In this document: piece after piece, positions 36,379 through 46,427 of the stretch | Layout: the number at the start of each line of letters is the position of its first letter | How positions within the stretch are numbered: position 1 is the first letter of the stretch | Assembly (NCBI GenBank): GCA_963969595.1 | Contig: OZ018414.1 | Span: 19,947,660 to 20,011,659, forward strand | Length of the DNA stretch: 64,000 nt | Source of the DNA: Neckera pumila | Lineage: Eukaryota > Streptophyta > Bryopsida > Hypnales > Neckeraceae | Direction of reading: 5' to 3' | The notes under the pieces: model-generated | Database searches by the model: none | Seen by the model: only the letters and a program-made list of their open reading frames with translations | Told to the model about the DNA's origin: nothing | Made by a program: the position numbers and the translations under genes

Positions 36379-37437
36379 ATGGCACCGAGGGTGCATTCGA
36401 CTTGGTTGGAGCATGGATGGTGGATCGTAGCAAACGGTTTTGAGAAACCGACTCTATGGATTACGGAGTTTCCAATGGAAGCAGACCAATTTTGGACTGC
36501 TCTAGCTACCTCACGTGGAGTCATTGAGCGCTTCACAGGCACCGCTGAAGGAGGAATGATAGTGTCTGTTACCAACATTGAATTGGTACTGGAGAGGTAT
36601 AAATTGAGGAAGAAGCTACTTCTTTCACCTGTTCCAGCGGAACTCCTTCTTATGAACTCTCCTATGAGCGGTTTGAGGGCTTTGGCAAAATTCTGGATGA
36701 CTATGCCAGAAGACGTGAGGGTTCAAAGAGAAGTTCGGGTTCAAAAATTCAAAGAATTTATCCCCGAACAAGCTTTGCAAGCACGGATTCGGTATAGGGA
36801 TATAAGTGCCTATGAGGAACTCCGAAATACTAATCCTGCTGCTGCCGAAGCGAGAGCTCCTCCTCCCGAAGCAGAGGACACGGATGAAATGTACCGGCTT
36901 CTTGCGGTTCCTTTACAGGCCAATTGGATTCCAGTGTCTGAACGGAGTCGGAAGCGCGCTGCGGGCGAAGCAGAGAATGTAGAGGATGCGAATGCAGGGG
37001 ATGCATCTGAAAGGCAAAGAACACATCGTCAACGTCTTCTATCTACATCAATAGATGATTTATTTGAACTCATGGCTGAGAGTGAAAGTCAACAGCATGA
37101 GGAGGGTACAGTACAACAGAGTGCACCGGACATGCCAGCAACAGAAAATCTGGAGGTGGGAAGGGAATCAAATGAACCTCTGAATAGTGCATCTGAAAAT
37201 GTTGTACTAGATGAACAGGTCCTACCCTCGGAAGTTCAAACTACAGATGTAATTGGAGCTCCAACAACAATCACAGAAGTGAGATCTGGGTCAAGGGCTC
37301 CAAGAGTTGGCTCTGGGAGTCGTATATATCGATCAGAAGTTGCTATGTCCAGAGGAAACGCTTCAGCATCTACTAGAGGTACAGGACGTGGTGTTCGTAG
37401 TAAACGTATCGGCAAAGAGGACGTGGTGAAATTGTAG
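36379..37437 (+). CDS. N-terminal part of a two-part element-like gene, 352 residues
   Basis: The open frame starts at ATG 36379 and stops at 37437, five bases before the next ATG. Residues 1-120 look globular (WLEHGWWIVANGFEKP, AKFWMTMPEDV). From about 160 on it is acidic and Pro/Glu-rich, with a basic patch (SERSRKRAAGE) and a Gly/Arg tail (RGTGRGVRSKRIGK). The tail aligns with the start of the next frame if one base is skipped: in the -1 frame the same DNA reads RGRGEIVAGMEDVAEE, which repeats 29 codons later as RGRGRSVAGVENIIEE. The two frames are therefore probably one protein of about 1500 residues broken by a frameshift. I do not recognise the N-terminal domain. Confidence 0.6.
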   Translation: MAPRVHSTWLEHGWWIVANGFEKPTLWITEFPMEADQFWTALATSRGVIERFTGTAEGGMIVSVTNIELVLERYKLRKKLLLSPVPAELLLMNSPMSGLRALAKFWMTMPEDVRVQREVRVQKFKEFIPEQALQARIRYRDISAYEELRNTNPAAAEARAPPPEAEDTDEMYRLLAVPLQANWIPVSERSRKRAAGEAENVEDANAGDASERQRTHRQRLLSTSIDDLFELMAESESQQHEEGTVQQSAPDMPATENLEVGRESNEPLNSASENVVLDEQVLPSEVQTTDVIGAPTTITEVRSGSRAPRVGSGSRIYRSEVAMSRGNASASTRGTGRGVRSKRIGKEDVVKL

Positions 37438-37551
37438 CCGGAATGGAGGACGTTGCCGAAGAACGAAGAGGACATGGTGCTGCTAGAGGACGTGCTATTG
37501 GTAGAGGACGTGGTAGATCTGTAGCTGGTGTGGAGAACATTATCGAAGAAC
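37417..37551. repeat. 87-bp-spaced Gly/Arg coding repeat at the frame break
   Basis: GAGGACGTGGT at 37417 recurs at 37504, each followed by a GTAGC(C/T)GG block, GTGGAG or ATGGAG and ATCGAAGAAC-like text. In the first copy the upstream frame meets its stop (37435-37437). In the second the reading frame is intact, so the repeat shows which frame is ancestral. Confidence 0.85.
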
Positions 37552-40500
37552 AAACAGGACGTCGTACATCAGAAACGGGGACAGAAGAAGAGCAAAGGAT
37601 GCAAACTCGCAATGCTGTCCGAAGACATCGTCAAAGAGCAGCTTCGCAAGGACCACCTCCACAAGGCAATGACGGTGAAGATACTATTGATGAAGATGAA
37701 TCTTCAGAGGGGGAGCCGGAAAGGGAGCCAGAGGAAGAACGTGGAAGTGTATTGGGGAGAGGACATGCAAAATCAACAGTGACTTTTCCAACAGAGGCGG
37801 AATATAAGGATGGGTACATATGGGGACATGATGTAGTATTCCACGCAAGTATAAATAGCATTCGAAATGTAGCAAATGCAGAGACGAATCACAGAGTGCT
37901 CATGGACTGGCGAGTCGATGAAATGTACGAGCGCCTGAAAGGATCGGATGCTGATGGAGTGAGTGCAATTACACTTCGTCCCATTGCATTTTTATACGAG
38001 AATACCAATGAGAAGGGAGAGAAAGAGTTGGTGGAGATTAGTTTCAGTCGAGAAGGTGCTGTCCGGGAATTTGAGTTTGCATTTACGAAACACAATCCTG
38101 AGAATGTAGAAGACCCATCACTTTCCATTAGTACAATGAAGACTCGATGGCTGCAACGGAATATAGTGTGGGAGCCCGTGGATGGGCAACATATCGTAGC
38201 TGCATGTAAACGAGCTCAAGGAGAGAATGAAGAGGGGAAGATGTCTGATGAGGAGTACAAGAAACGGTTTGCAAGGCGGAAAGCGAAGTTTGTGGTGTAT
38301 AATAAGCCACAATTTTACATTGAAGCTTCGGTCAGAATAAATGCGAGGGAGTTTGAACGGAAGTTCTTGAGCACGTATTATGAAAATATCATAAAGCTAA
38401 GAGACATCTGGAAAGCTTGTGGGAGTCCTAGTGCGGTTTCAAGAATTGATGACGAGCACAGAACGAAGGCACTGACAATGGCAGCGAGTGCATTGCACTT
38501 GAGTCAAGATTTACCAAAGCATATGTCGCTTGGGGCATTGTCGAAGAAAATGATCGACTATACACGACATGCTTGGAACGAAGACGAAGAATCTTACAAG
38601 GGGATCTTGAAGGTGTGTAAAGATTATGAAGAAAGGAAGTTGTTTTTCAGCAAGAAGACGGAGAACAAGTGGAAGAAGCTAGCAAGAGAACAAAAGCTTG
38701 ATGTCACAATGGATGGACCCCCCCAAAGGAAGAGGATGGAGAAGACATGGTTCAGACCTTTGAGCAGAGTTTCGAAGGAGACTTACGTACGCATAGTGAA
38801 ACGAATGGCAGCCAAGGATGTGGTGAACGGGAAGCGCGGTGAACAGAATTACTACTTCAATAATGCTGCTTCCGCGAATCCTCCAGTAGGTACTGTTGCA
38901 TATGCAGTGGATCGTTTGCAAAGGAAGGACGCGGTGAGGAATCAAATCCGTTACTTGATGGTCGAATCAGGGGATGAGAATCCAGTATCGATGATGGAGT
39001 TTTTTGCCATAGATGCCAGCAAGTATGGAGATGAGCATGGAAGTCAGTTCAGCTTGATGGGGAAGACACTGAATCCTGAAACTAAGACGTTGTGGAGTTC
39101 ACCTACTGTATCCACGGTTCAATCGCTGAATAGTCATGTGAATCTAATTCCTGCGTTTGTGAGGCAGCACTTTACAGATATCAAAGAGGGCCGCAAAGGA
39201 TATGCAGGCTATGGTCGAGACGTTGAGGATGTGTCAAATGCGCGTTGGGATTGGCAAATGAAGCTCTCTATTGTGCAGCACCAAGAAAGAGAAGCAGTAC
39301 ATCACGTGAGGTGTAGGGGAGGGTTCTTCGAGGACGAATACGTTGAACTTGGTAAACCGTGTCTATGGATTTTTGATTGTAGACGTGGAGGTTCAGAAGG
39401 TGTGGACGCAGCATGGTCCAATGATGACTACAGCAAGGTTCTACAGCAACTTCAGAAGTGGATGTCTTCAATTTTACGATGGACTGCCATATTTCTCTTT
39501 CCACTAGGCACAGAATTTGACGAAGCAATGAAATCAAAGTTCGCTTCTCCAGATAACTTGTACTGTATGCGAGGTTCGTGGATATTTCAACCACAAACTG
39601 TTTCTTCTTATATTCATGATCTGCGGCATGGTGCTCAAAGCGTGCGCAAAGTGCAACCCGTGGGGGACATCGCCATCATCATGCAATATCCTAGTGAGTC
39701 TGGACCTAAGGACAACCTTCCAAGAAACACAGACTATTTGAATGTGATGTTTCAAGACTCTTGGAGTACAGAAATGATGCCGCGAGCGGAGGACAAGCTT
39801 GAAAGGACACCAACGGAGTTGAAGAGGATGGTGAACATGTATCTGCCACCTAATTGGGGATTGGTGACGTTGGGGATCACAATGGCTGTGCCAGGGATTT
39901 TAGAGACAGGTTTTGTTGGCAGTGACATTATCATCATGGAAGGCGGAATGGCTTGTACACAGTTTGTGTACAATGCATTGCAACGAATGTACGGAGAAAA
40001 AATGGTGATGGTAAATAGTACAAGGACGACAGCCGAGCGCAGGTCCTCGCAGATATTGTCGCCTGGTCCTGGCCCTTCAGAAGCAGATGCAAATATACCC
40101 CGTGGTAGGCTTGAAAGAGTAGTGCAATCATCAAGTGACACGCCAGATAGAGAAGAGAGATTTGAAGTGCGTGAACAGGAGAAGCGGAAGGGGAAAGCGA
40201 TTGCTATTGATTGTGGAGCTTCATCAACGAGTAACGATGCTAGTAATCCAGATCGGGCAGACACAGATGATTTACCTAGTGGTGGCCGAAGCTTGGGTTC
40301 AAGGGATACCGATGCTGAAAGCGACGCCCGCGGAGACCTAGCAGATATCATGGAAGTAGAAGCGGACCCTACATATGCACCTGGAGAAAATGTTGGTGAT
40401 TTGGAGAACAAAATAATAGAAGGGGTTGAAATGGACGTGGAAGAAATTGCTGGTGATTTGGAGAACGAAAAAGTACAAGGTGTTGAAACGGACGTGGGGG

Positions 40501-40901
40501 AAATTGAAGGTACACTTGCCAGAACAGAATCCTTGTCAACGTTGTCACCATACAACTTTTTGAATTCAGAGCCGTTGCTCTTAGGCGAAGACGGGTATTT
40601 TTATGATAGGGAGAACGTACGACATGTTTGTCATGGTAATCGTGAGGGACCTCACACATATGAGCGGGTGAGTTCTATCTTGGAAGCACCTACTTTATCG
40701 CCGACTTTATCAGAGGGAGTGTCATCGCCCATTGCAAGCGCTATGGTGGATAGGGCATTGCAATACGCTTCTCCCCCTCCACTGAGTCCGATTGGCGGAC
40801 CAAGTGCAAATGAAGAAACAGAGACAATTCGTGGAGGAGAAGCGGAAGACTTGACACAGTCATCACCACGCGTATTGGAGACACCAGATGAAGCAGTTTA
40901 G
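37443..40901 (+). CDS. Large protein with ParB-like patch and possible degenerate methyltransferase, 1152 residues
   Basis: This is an intronless frame in a different phase from the one before it. Residues 10-26 are Gly/Arg repeats and 73-100 are acidic. Around 130-260 a globular segment ends WEPVDGQHIVAACKRA (243-258), like the dGQHR-xxAA core of ParB/Srx-fold domains. Residues 600-850 are a second globular part. LWIFDCRRGG (641-650), WSNDDY followed by helices and AIFLFPLG (682-689) echo the order of a beta-class amino-methyltransferase. The late LVTLGITMAV and GFVGSDIIIMEGG (823-835) echo its FxGxG/SAM side, but the DPPY motif is absent. Residues 870-1152 are acidic and disordered, with a duplicated 19-residue unit (985-1022). 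ParB-methyltransferase fusions are known in prokaryotes and phages. The similarity here is by eye and tentative; activity is unlikely. Confidence 0.6.
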   Translation: MEDVAEERRGHGAARGRAIGRGRGRSVAGVENIIEEQTGRRTSETGTEEEQRMQTRNAVRRHRQRAASQGPPPQGNDGEDTIDEDESSEGEPEREPEEERGSVLGRGHAKSTVTFPTEAEYKDGYIWGHDVVFHASINSIRNVANAETNHRVLMDWRVDEMYERLKGSDADGVSAITLRPIAFLYENTNEKGEKELVEISFSREGAVREFEFAFTKHNPENVEDPSLSISTMKTRWLQRNIVWEPVDGQHIVAACKRAQGENEEGKMSDEEYKKRFARRKAKFVVYNKPQFYIEASVRINAREFERKFLSTYYENIIKLRDIWKACGSPSAVSRIDDEHRTKALTMAASALHLSQDLPKHMSLGALSKKMIDYTRHAWNEDEESYKGILKVCKDYEERKLFFSKKTENKWKKLAREQKLDVTMDGPPQRKRMEKTWFRPLSRVSKETYVRIVKRMAAKDVVNGKRGEQNYYFNNAASANPPVGTVAYAVDRLQRKDAVRNQIRYLMVESGDENPVSMMEFFAIDASKYGDEHGSQFSLMGKTLNPETKTLWSSPTVSTVQSLNSHVNLIPAFVRQHFTDIKEGRKGYAGYGRDVEDVSNARWDWQMKLSIVQHQEREAVHHVRCRGGFFEDEYVELGKPCLWIFDCRRGGSEGVDAAWSNDDYSKVLQQLQKWMSSILRWTAIFLFPLGTEFDEAMKSKFASPDNLYCMRGSWIFQPQTVSSYIHDLRHGAQSVRKVQPVGDIAIIMQYPSESGPKDNLPRNTDYLNVMFQDSWSTEMMPRAEDKLERTPTELKRMVNMYLPPNWGLVTLGITMAVPGILETGFVGSDIIIMEGGMACTQFVYNALQRMYGEKMVMVNSTRTTAERRSSQILSPGPGPSEADANIPRGRLERVVQSSSDTPDREERFEVREQEKRKGKAIAIDCGASSTSNDASNPDRADTDDLPSGGRSLGSRDTDAESDARGDLADIMEVEADPTYAPGENVGDLENKIIEGVEMDVEEIAGDLENEKVQGVETDVGEIEGTLARTESLSTLSPYNFLNSEPLLLGEDGYFYDRENVRHVCHGNREGPHTYERVSSILEAPTLSPTLSEGVSSPIASAMVDRALQYASPPPLSPIGGPSANEETETIRGGEAEDLTQSSPRVLETPDEAV
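40395..40508. repeat. Two 57-bp tandem coding repeats
   Basis: The copies 40395-40451 and 40452-40508 each encode a 19-residue acidic unit starting GDLEN and containing GVExDVxEI (protein residues 985-1022). They are recent enough to align without gaps. Confidence 0.9.
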
Positions 40902-41420
40902 TAATTGGAGGTCATTGTGGTACATGTAACGTATCTATAAGGTGTGTAGAAGTTTGGTTGTAGGGTGTGTTTGTTTTGAAAGTGTGGGTAGATGTTGGAG
41001 TGGATTTTGTATGTGTTGTGTGAATGAGATCTCTGAAATGAGAGGGTATTGGTCTTGCCTTCAATATCATTTTCATTGCCTAGATAAAAATTTTCTATAA
41101 TTAGTGTAATTTTTTGTTTTTCATGTATTATTGCCAAAAAAACGATATGATATGATTGTAATTGCAGTTTACTATATTGAAAGATTAAAATGTAGAAACT
41201 AAAAAGACAAATTTCGATAAGACAAATATGTATTCTTTACTTGTTTAGCCTAAGAGTAATCTAGAAAACATCCCCATACAAAATCTGTATGCATAAGTGA
41301 AGCGCACAAAGATTTCAAAAAAGCGAAGAATTCTTAAAAAACCTAGGGGTACCCAACTTTTCAAAAAAAACATTTTAAATGAATAGTAATGCATACGGTC
41401 AGTGCACTTGGCCAAGTGCA
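40902..41420. other. 3' flank of the 1152-residue gene
   Basis: No gene is visible. A perfect 18-bp palindrome, TGCACTTGGCCAAGTGCA, sits at 41403-41420, directly inside the C-family arm. A related half (GCACTTGGGGTGTGTG) follows the left arm near 21163. Confidence 0.55.
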
Positions 41421-41840
41421 AAAATGTCTAATTCTGTGTTAATAGTGAAATTTTTCTCAAAATTACACATGTTGGTATCTTTTTTTGGGTGAATCTTTTG
41501 ACCTTGAAATTTGGCACACATGTTATCAATATAGAGATGATGTTCTAAATTTTTTTTTATGGTAAATGAATAATTCGTCAACCCTTGGAATAGTGTCAAA
41601 GTTGATAGTAGTGAAATTGTTTCTCACAATTGCACATGTTAGTAGATTTTGAATAACTTTTTTTGCGTAATTTTCTTTGGCCTTGAAATTTGGTACACAT
41701 AAAACTAACATAAAGATTATATTGTGCCAAAAATTTCATGGTAAAAGATCAATTTTTCAGCCCTTGGGAGGTTGTCAAAGTTGGCAGATGTGAAATTTCC
41801 TTCCCTGCAAATGCAAAAACGCCATTTTGAGTGGTACTCC
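41421..41840. repeat. C-family repeat, copy 2 (right arm)
   Basis: Read on the minus strand from 41840 it starts GGAGTACCACTCAAAATGGCG, then GCATTTGCAGGGAAGG, then two ~180-bp subunits like those of the copies at 20264 and 45321. It ends ACACAGAATTAGACATTTTTG like copy 1. Only one arm is present, and it faces outward. Confidence 0.85.
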
Positions 41841-42989
41841 ATTGTATTTGTCCTCATGGATGCCTTTGAAGACGTTTGGATGTCCACGCTGATTTCATAC
41901 ATAATATCACTCCAATTCTCAGATAATAAGGAAGGTCACTTTTGAAAATGCCACGTCAGCAATTCAGGATGCCAAGTCACTCTATTTCAACCTCCACATC
42001 AGATGACACATCATTGCCACATCAAGTGCCACGTCTCAGACGGGCAACAGATGAAAAAACTACCAAGTTGGCTTCTTGTATCCAAGTGGCAACCACATTG
42101 CGACCTTTGAGAACCTTGTTGACCCATGTTTTTTTGTGATGTTTGGCAAAAAACATGTTGACATGAGGATGCAATTTTTGGCACGTCTGCAACAACGCAA
42201 TTTTTTGGACGTCCATGTTGATGTTGGAAAACGTCAGCCAAAACATGCGGCTGTCAAAATCCTAATGTCCAAAAAAACACTTGTTTCTTACAGTGTCTGA
42301 TAGTCCCTACTGTAGTGGCTAAGTTAGCTGGCTGGATGGGCTCCCATTCTGCCCTGACCACAGTCCAAACTTGCCAAAGAAGTAATCTAAGCACCCCACG
42401 CCCTTGAAAAGTAGAAGACATGCGTCAATGAAGTGGACACTACATAATGAAATTGTACGTGTCTATCACGGTTTTGAGGAAGGTGTGGAAGAAAAGTAAT
42501 TTTCACATGTATTGAACCTGCTTTTCCACTCCTTTCCGATCAACTTTCTCACCTGAGACCATCATTTTCCAACAAGCTTCCTTAGATAACATGCAAATTG
42601 CTAGCGCAAGAGCGCCCATGCCCAAAGTAAAACCCAAGCCAATCATTGTTGCAGTAGAGTCCATGATTACTTAGTAATTGTTTGTTGTTATTGCAATAAG
42701 GTTTAGTTATATTCCTACATCAACATCGAGAAGTTGGATCCTGGAGTGACTTTGTAAACGACAATAAAATAAGAAACAACGATTGAAATGATTGAAGGAG
42801 GGGACGAGTTCTGTATAATTTAGGTTACGTTGTAGTGAGATGCTTCAAAGCTAGCTCTGTCCATCACACTCGGAATGATAATGCGTTATCTCCTGGAAAT
42901 GCAGTTGTATTTAAGCGTGCTGCTCAACTAGCCATCGCAGCAGGAATGTGGGCGGACAACTATGAGCATGCAACAAGCAAATTAACAAA
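41841..42989. other. GCCACGTCA-rich non-coding stretch
   Basis: The part 41940-42040 contains several short direct copies of GCCACGTC / GCCAAGTC / GCCACATCA, and 42170-42300 carries GGACGTCCATGTTGATGTTGG and an end-like ACAGTG. Similar motif groups occur at 57540-57870. No gene is visible; it is probably a remnant of another element family. Confidence 0.4.
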
Positions 42990-43914
42990 TTAACCCCTAA
43001 AAGACTGTTGTCTGTTTGGCGGACATTTGAGATTTCGGGCAGGTACCTACAAGCTGAATTTTTGTCCAAATTTTTTGAAACTATTTTTAGAAGATAGAAA
43101 AATTGATGAGCTTCAGGGAAATATATATTTTTTTTATTTGGTGCCTTAGAACAAAAGTTATGCCCAAATAAGCTCAAAACAAAGAAGATGGGGTAGCAAA
43201 AAAAAATTTCAAAAATTTGAATTTTTTTTTTTCAAATTTTTTTCCTTATAGATTTTATTTTTGTCAACATGAAAAGCTTTGACTTGTTCTATTTCGATTT
43301 ATTATGAGAAAATAATGAACAATCTTGTTTCGTGGGCAATTAGAGCATCTTCTTGAAAATATAACTTGTAGGATTCATTTCTGAATGCAATTCTTACAAT
43401 TTAAAAAAAAAATTCCACATGGTTTAGTGTGCTTGCTAGAACAATCTGACCATTGTAATTAGTACATTTTAAATCCATCTTAGAGATATTAATAATTTTG
43501 ATTTTCCTTCTATCTTGTACCTACTTCTACTTAATAATTTTTTAAAGAATAATTTTTTTTTTTTTTTTTTTTTTTTTTTTCCCTAGAATCTCAACTCAAT
43601 TCTCCTCCATAAAGATTTAAAGCGCAAAATGCTGTAGTGCAAAAAAATTAAAGTTAAGAAGGTTCAAAGTCAAATTTCATAGTCCCGCAATGTACTGAAA
43701 AACTTGTTTTTTTCACTTTAAATGCAGAAATCTTGCAATCTATGCCGTCAAAAACTGTGAAATTTGTTCTACACATGTCATACTAGTTAGGTATAAGGTC
43801 CTTCAATTAGATGTGAAAAAAAAAACAATTTTGATTTTTTTTACTCTTTGCTATAGAAATAGCAGTTTTGAGTGTTTTTTGGCAGAAAAATGGCCTTAGA
43901 CCTTTAGGGGTTAA
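42990..43914. mobile_element. E-family element with TTAACCCCTAAA inverted ends (925 bp)
   Basis: The left end TTAACCCCTAAAAG is mirrored by TTTAGGGGTTAA on the right. The flanks AACAAAT (left) and AACAAAG (right) agree at six of seven bases, which would fit a short target-site duplication. The interior is AT-rich with a long T-run (43553-43580) and no coding frame. Solitary ends with the same motif occur near 46730 and 46857. Confidence 0.6.
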
Positions 43915-44072
43915 ACAAAGAGTGAAAAGTGGGGTGGGGTGACCTACGTACTCAATTCTCCGAAGTCCTATGAATTTGTGTGATTGTGGTGATCACGGCA
44001 GGATGGTAGGGGTGACGGAGTGCTGCTGGATCAACAACAAAGTGACAAAGTGCGGAATGGAGCGCATTCAAC

Positions 44073-44485
44073 TAAGGTAGGATGCTCTAAAAGCGACCGG
44101 CTTCTTCAAATCAATCCTACAAAATGGTACTAAATAGATATAAGTTGGTCTTTAAATGGACCACTTTAGTCATTGATTGACCCCCTCAGAAAGTATTCTT
44201 TATTGCAAGAGCCAATCATTGGCCTTGATTTCCTCAAATCACTTTAGAAGTTGTAAGTGGATGCATTTTGGGAGACCTAGGGTCACAAATAGGTACCTAC
44301 AACTGAAATCTTAGGAAATTCATAACTAATTCAAAAATGCTTCAAAAAATATGAAACCACTTGGGTTACATTCTTCATCCATTTTTCTTTCTCTGGAAAA
44401 TGAATGAAAAATATTTCTATTCATGCAAACCTAAAAAAAAGGCGGACCAGCCCTTAAGTGATTGCTTTTAGAGCATCTTACCTTA
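44073..44485. mobile_element. B-family MITE, copy 2, complete (413 bp)
   Basis: The ends are TAAGGTAGGATGCTCTAAAAGC and the inverted GCTTTTAGAGCATCTTACCTTA. The interior matches 28293-28690 in reverse. It has no coding capacity and both termini are intact. Confidence 0.85.
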
Positions 44486-45320
44486 CACTTCCTCATTGAT
44501 ACCCATTTCCCACGCTCTCCTCCCCCCCATCCTCACTCCCTAAAATTCAGTTTCATTCACGTCTAAAGTTTGCACTGCTCTGGTCGGATTTCCACGTGCC
44601 TAGAATTTCCATAGATTTTAGAGATTTAGCAATTTTAGAGTGGGGGGCAAGCTCGGGTATTTTGTATAAGACAATCATCGAGGTGGAGAGAATGCTGGAG
44701 AAAAAAAAGGTTGACAAGTGCAATGAGATTTGCCTCTTCTTTTTTCAAAATTCCCTACAATGAGGAGATTGCCTGACGTAATTGCCCGTGTAAAAATGGA
44801 TGGAATATGTGATCAATGAATGAAAAATCTGCAATAACCGATTAAATGGATTTTACGGGCTTGAAAGAGATTATTGGAAATAATCCTCCCACAAAATGAA
44901 CGGGTTATTTTGTGGCGGTGGGTAACAAGCAAGGTATGCGAACCTATATTCTTCCCTAATTACAAACGAGTAGAATTACTATGCTGAAGCATGAATTACT
45001 TTTACTTAATTATATTGGCAATAGAAAGAAGATTCCAATGCACTTTAGCGTGTATTATTTGGACATTATATGAATAAATTATGAATTTTCAAAATTGATA
45101 GTCTCGCCCTTCTTAGGGTTGTATTTCATTCTACTTCTGATGCTATAGATCTCTTATTTGTTTCCACGAAAAAAATTAAAAAACAAAAAATTGATTGTCT
45201 TTGAATGTACCAGAACCGGCAACAATTGGATCACATGGAGTTTCTTGTTTTGATTGTGTGCATCTTGTGTAATCAATAATTTAGAAAAAGTGATGTTTTT
45301 TGGTCCAAAATGTCTAATAG
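44486..45320. other. Spacer between elements, no gene seen
   Basis: The sequence has moderate to low GC content and short frames only. No splice-linked exons or element ends were found. Confidence 0.45.
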
Positions 45321-46427
45321 GGTACCATTCAAAATGGCGTTTTTACATTCATAGGGAAGGAAATTTCACATCTGCCAACTTGACAGCCTCTTGAGGGCTG
45401 AAACATTGATGTTTTACCATAAAATTTTTGGAAAGACATCATCTTTGTGTTAAATATAAGTTTACCAAATTTCAAAGCCAAGAGATTTATACAAAAAACT
45501 TATTTGAAATCTACCAATATGTGTAGCCGTGAGAAAAATTTCACATCTGCCAACTTTGACACCCTCCTAAGGACTGGAAATTTTTTCTTTTCCCATGGAA
45601 TTTTGGGCATAAGACCATATATATGTAGATTAAATGTGTAAAAAAGTTTAAGTCCACAAGATCTAAGGAAAAGAAGATATTCAAAATCTACCAACATGTA
45701 CAGTTGTGAGAAACAATTTCACTAGTATCAACTTTGACACACATGTTATTAATCTAGTACCAATTTGTCACACATGTTATTAATATAGAAGTAATCTCAT
45801 GACAAAAATTTCATGTTATAAAATGTTTTTTCAGCCCTTGGGATAGCCGTGTCAAAGTTGGCAGTAGTGAATTGTTTTTCAAAATTACACATGTTGGTAT
45901 TTTTTTTGGGGTGAATCTTTTGACTTTGAAATTTGGCACACATGTTATCAACAAAGAGATTATGTCTGAATTTTTTTTTATGTTAAATGAATAATTTGTC
46001 AACTCTTTTAATAGTGTCAAAGTTGGTGGTAGTGAAATTGTTTCTCACAACTGTACATGTTGGTAGATTTTGAAAACCTTCTTTTCGTTGGGTCTTGTAG
46101 GCTTAAAATTTTTAACACATTAATCTACATATAGATGGTCTTATGACCAAAATTGCATGGAAAAAGAAAAATTTCCAATTCTTGGGAGGGTGTAAAAGTT
46201 GGTAGATGTGAAATCTTTCTCACGGCTACAATGTTGGTAGATTTTTCAATTGTGTAAATCTTTTGGTCTTGAAATTTGGCACACATAAAATTAATACAAA
46301 CTAAGATGATGTTGTGCCAAAAATTTCATGGTAAAAGATCAAATTTTTAGCCCTCGGGAGCTGTCAAAGTTGGCAGATGTGAAGTTTCCTTCCCTGCAAA
46401 TGCAAAAACGCCATTTTGAATGGTACC
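45321..46427. mobile_element. C-family foldback element, complete copy (1107 bp)
   Basis: Both ends are exact inverted copies of GGTACCATTCAAAATGGCG. Each arm contains ~180-bp subunits (CCAACTTTGACA, CCATAAAATTTTTGG, CAAATTTCAAAGCCAA, ATCTACCAACATGT), and the centre is near 45760. It is non-coding and presumably moved in trans. It resembles the arms at 20264 and 41840 and could be a deletion derivative of a larger C-ended element. Confidence 0.88.

Larger units (their letters stand above)
20264..41840. mobile_element. Candidate large DNA element bounded by outward-facing C-family arms
   Basis: The left boundary begins GGTACCATTCAAAATGGCG and the right boundary is its inverted counterpart (CGCCATTTTGAGTGGTACTCC). 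Arms of several hundred bases on each side are related in inverted orientation. Between them lie a transposase-like gene (minus) and a two-part gene (plus) that diverge, and no housekeeping gene. This layout fits an autonomous element of about 21.6 kb. Against it, the left arm turns back on itself and could be a nearly complete stand-alone foldback, and no target-site duplication could be read. This is inference. Confidence 0.3.

Noticed and set aside
39752..40555. 267-codon open frame on the minus strand
   Set aside because: It lies fully antisense to the disordered C-terminus of the 1152-residue protein; its Ser/Pro bias mirrors the sense codons.
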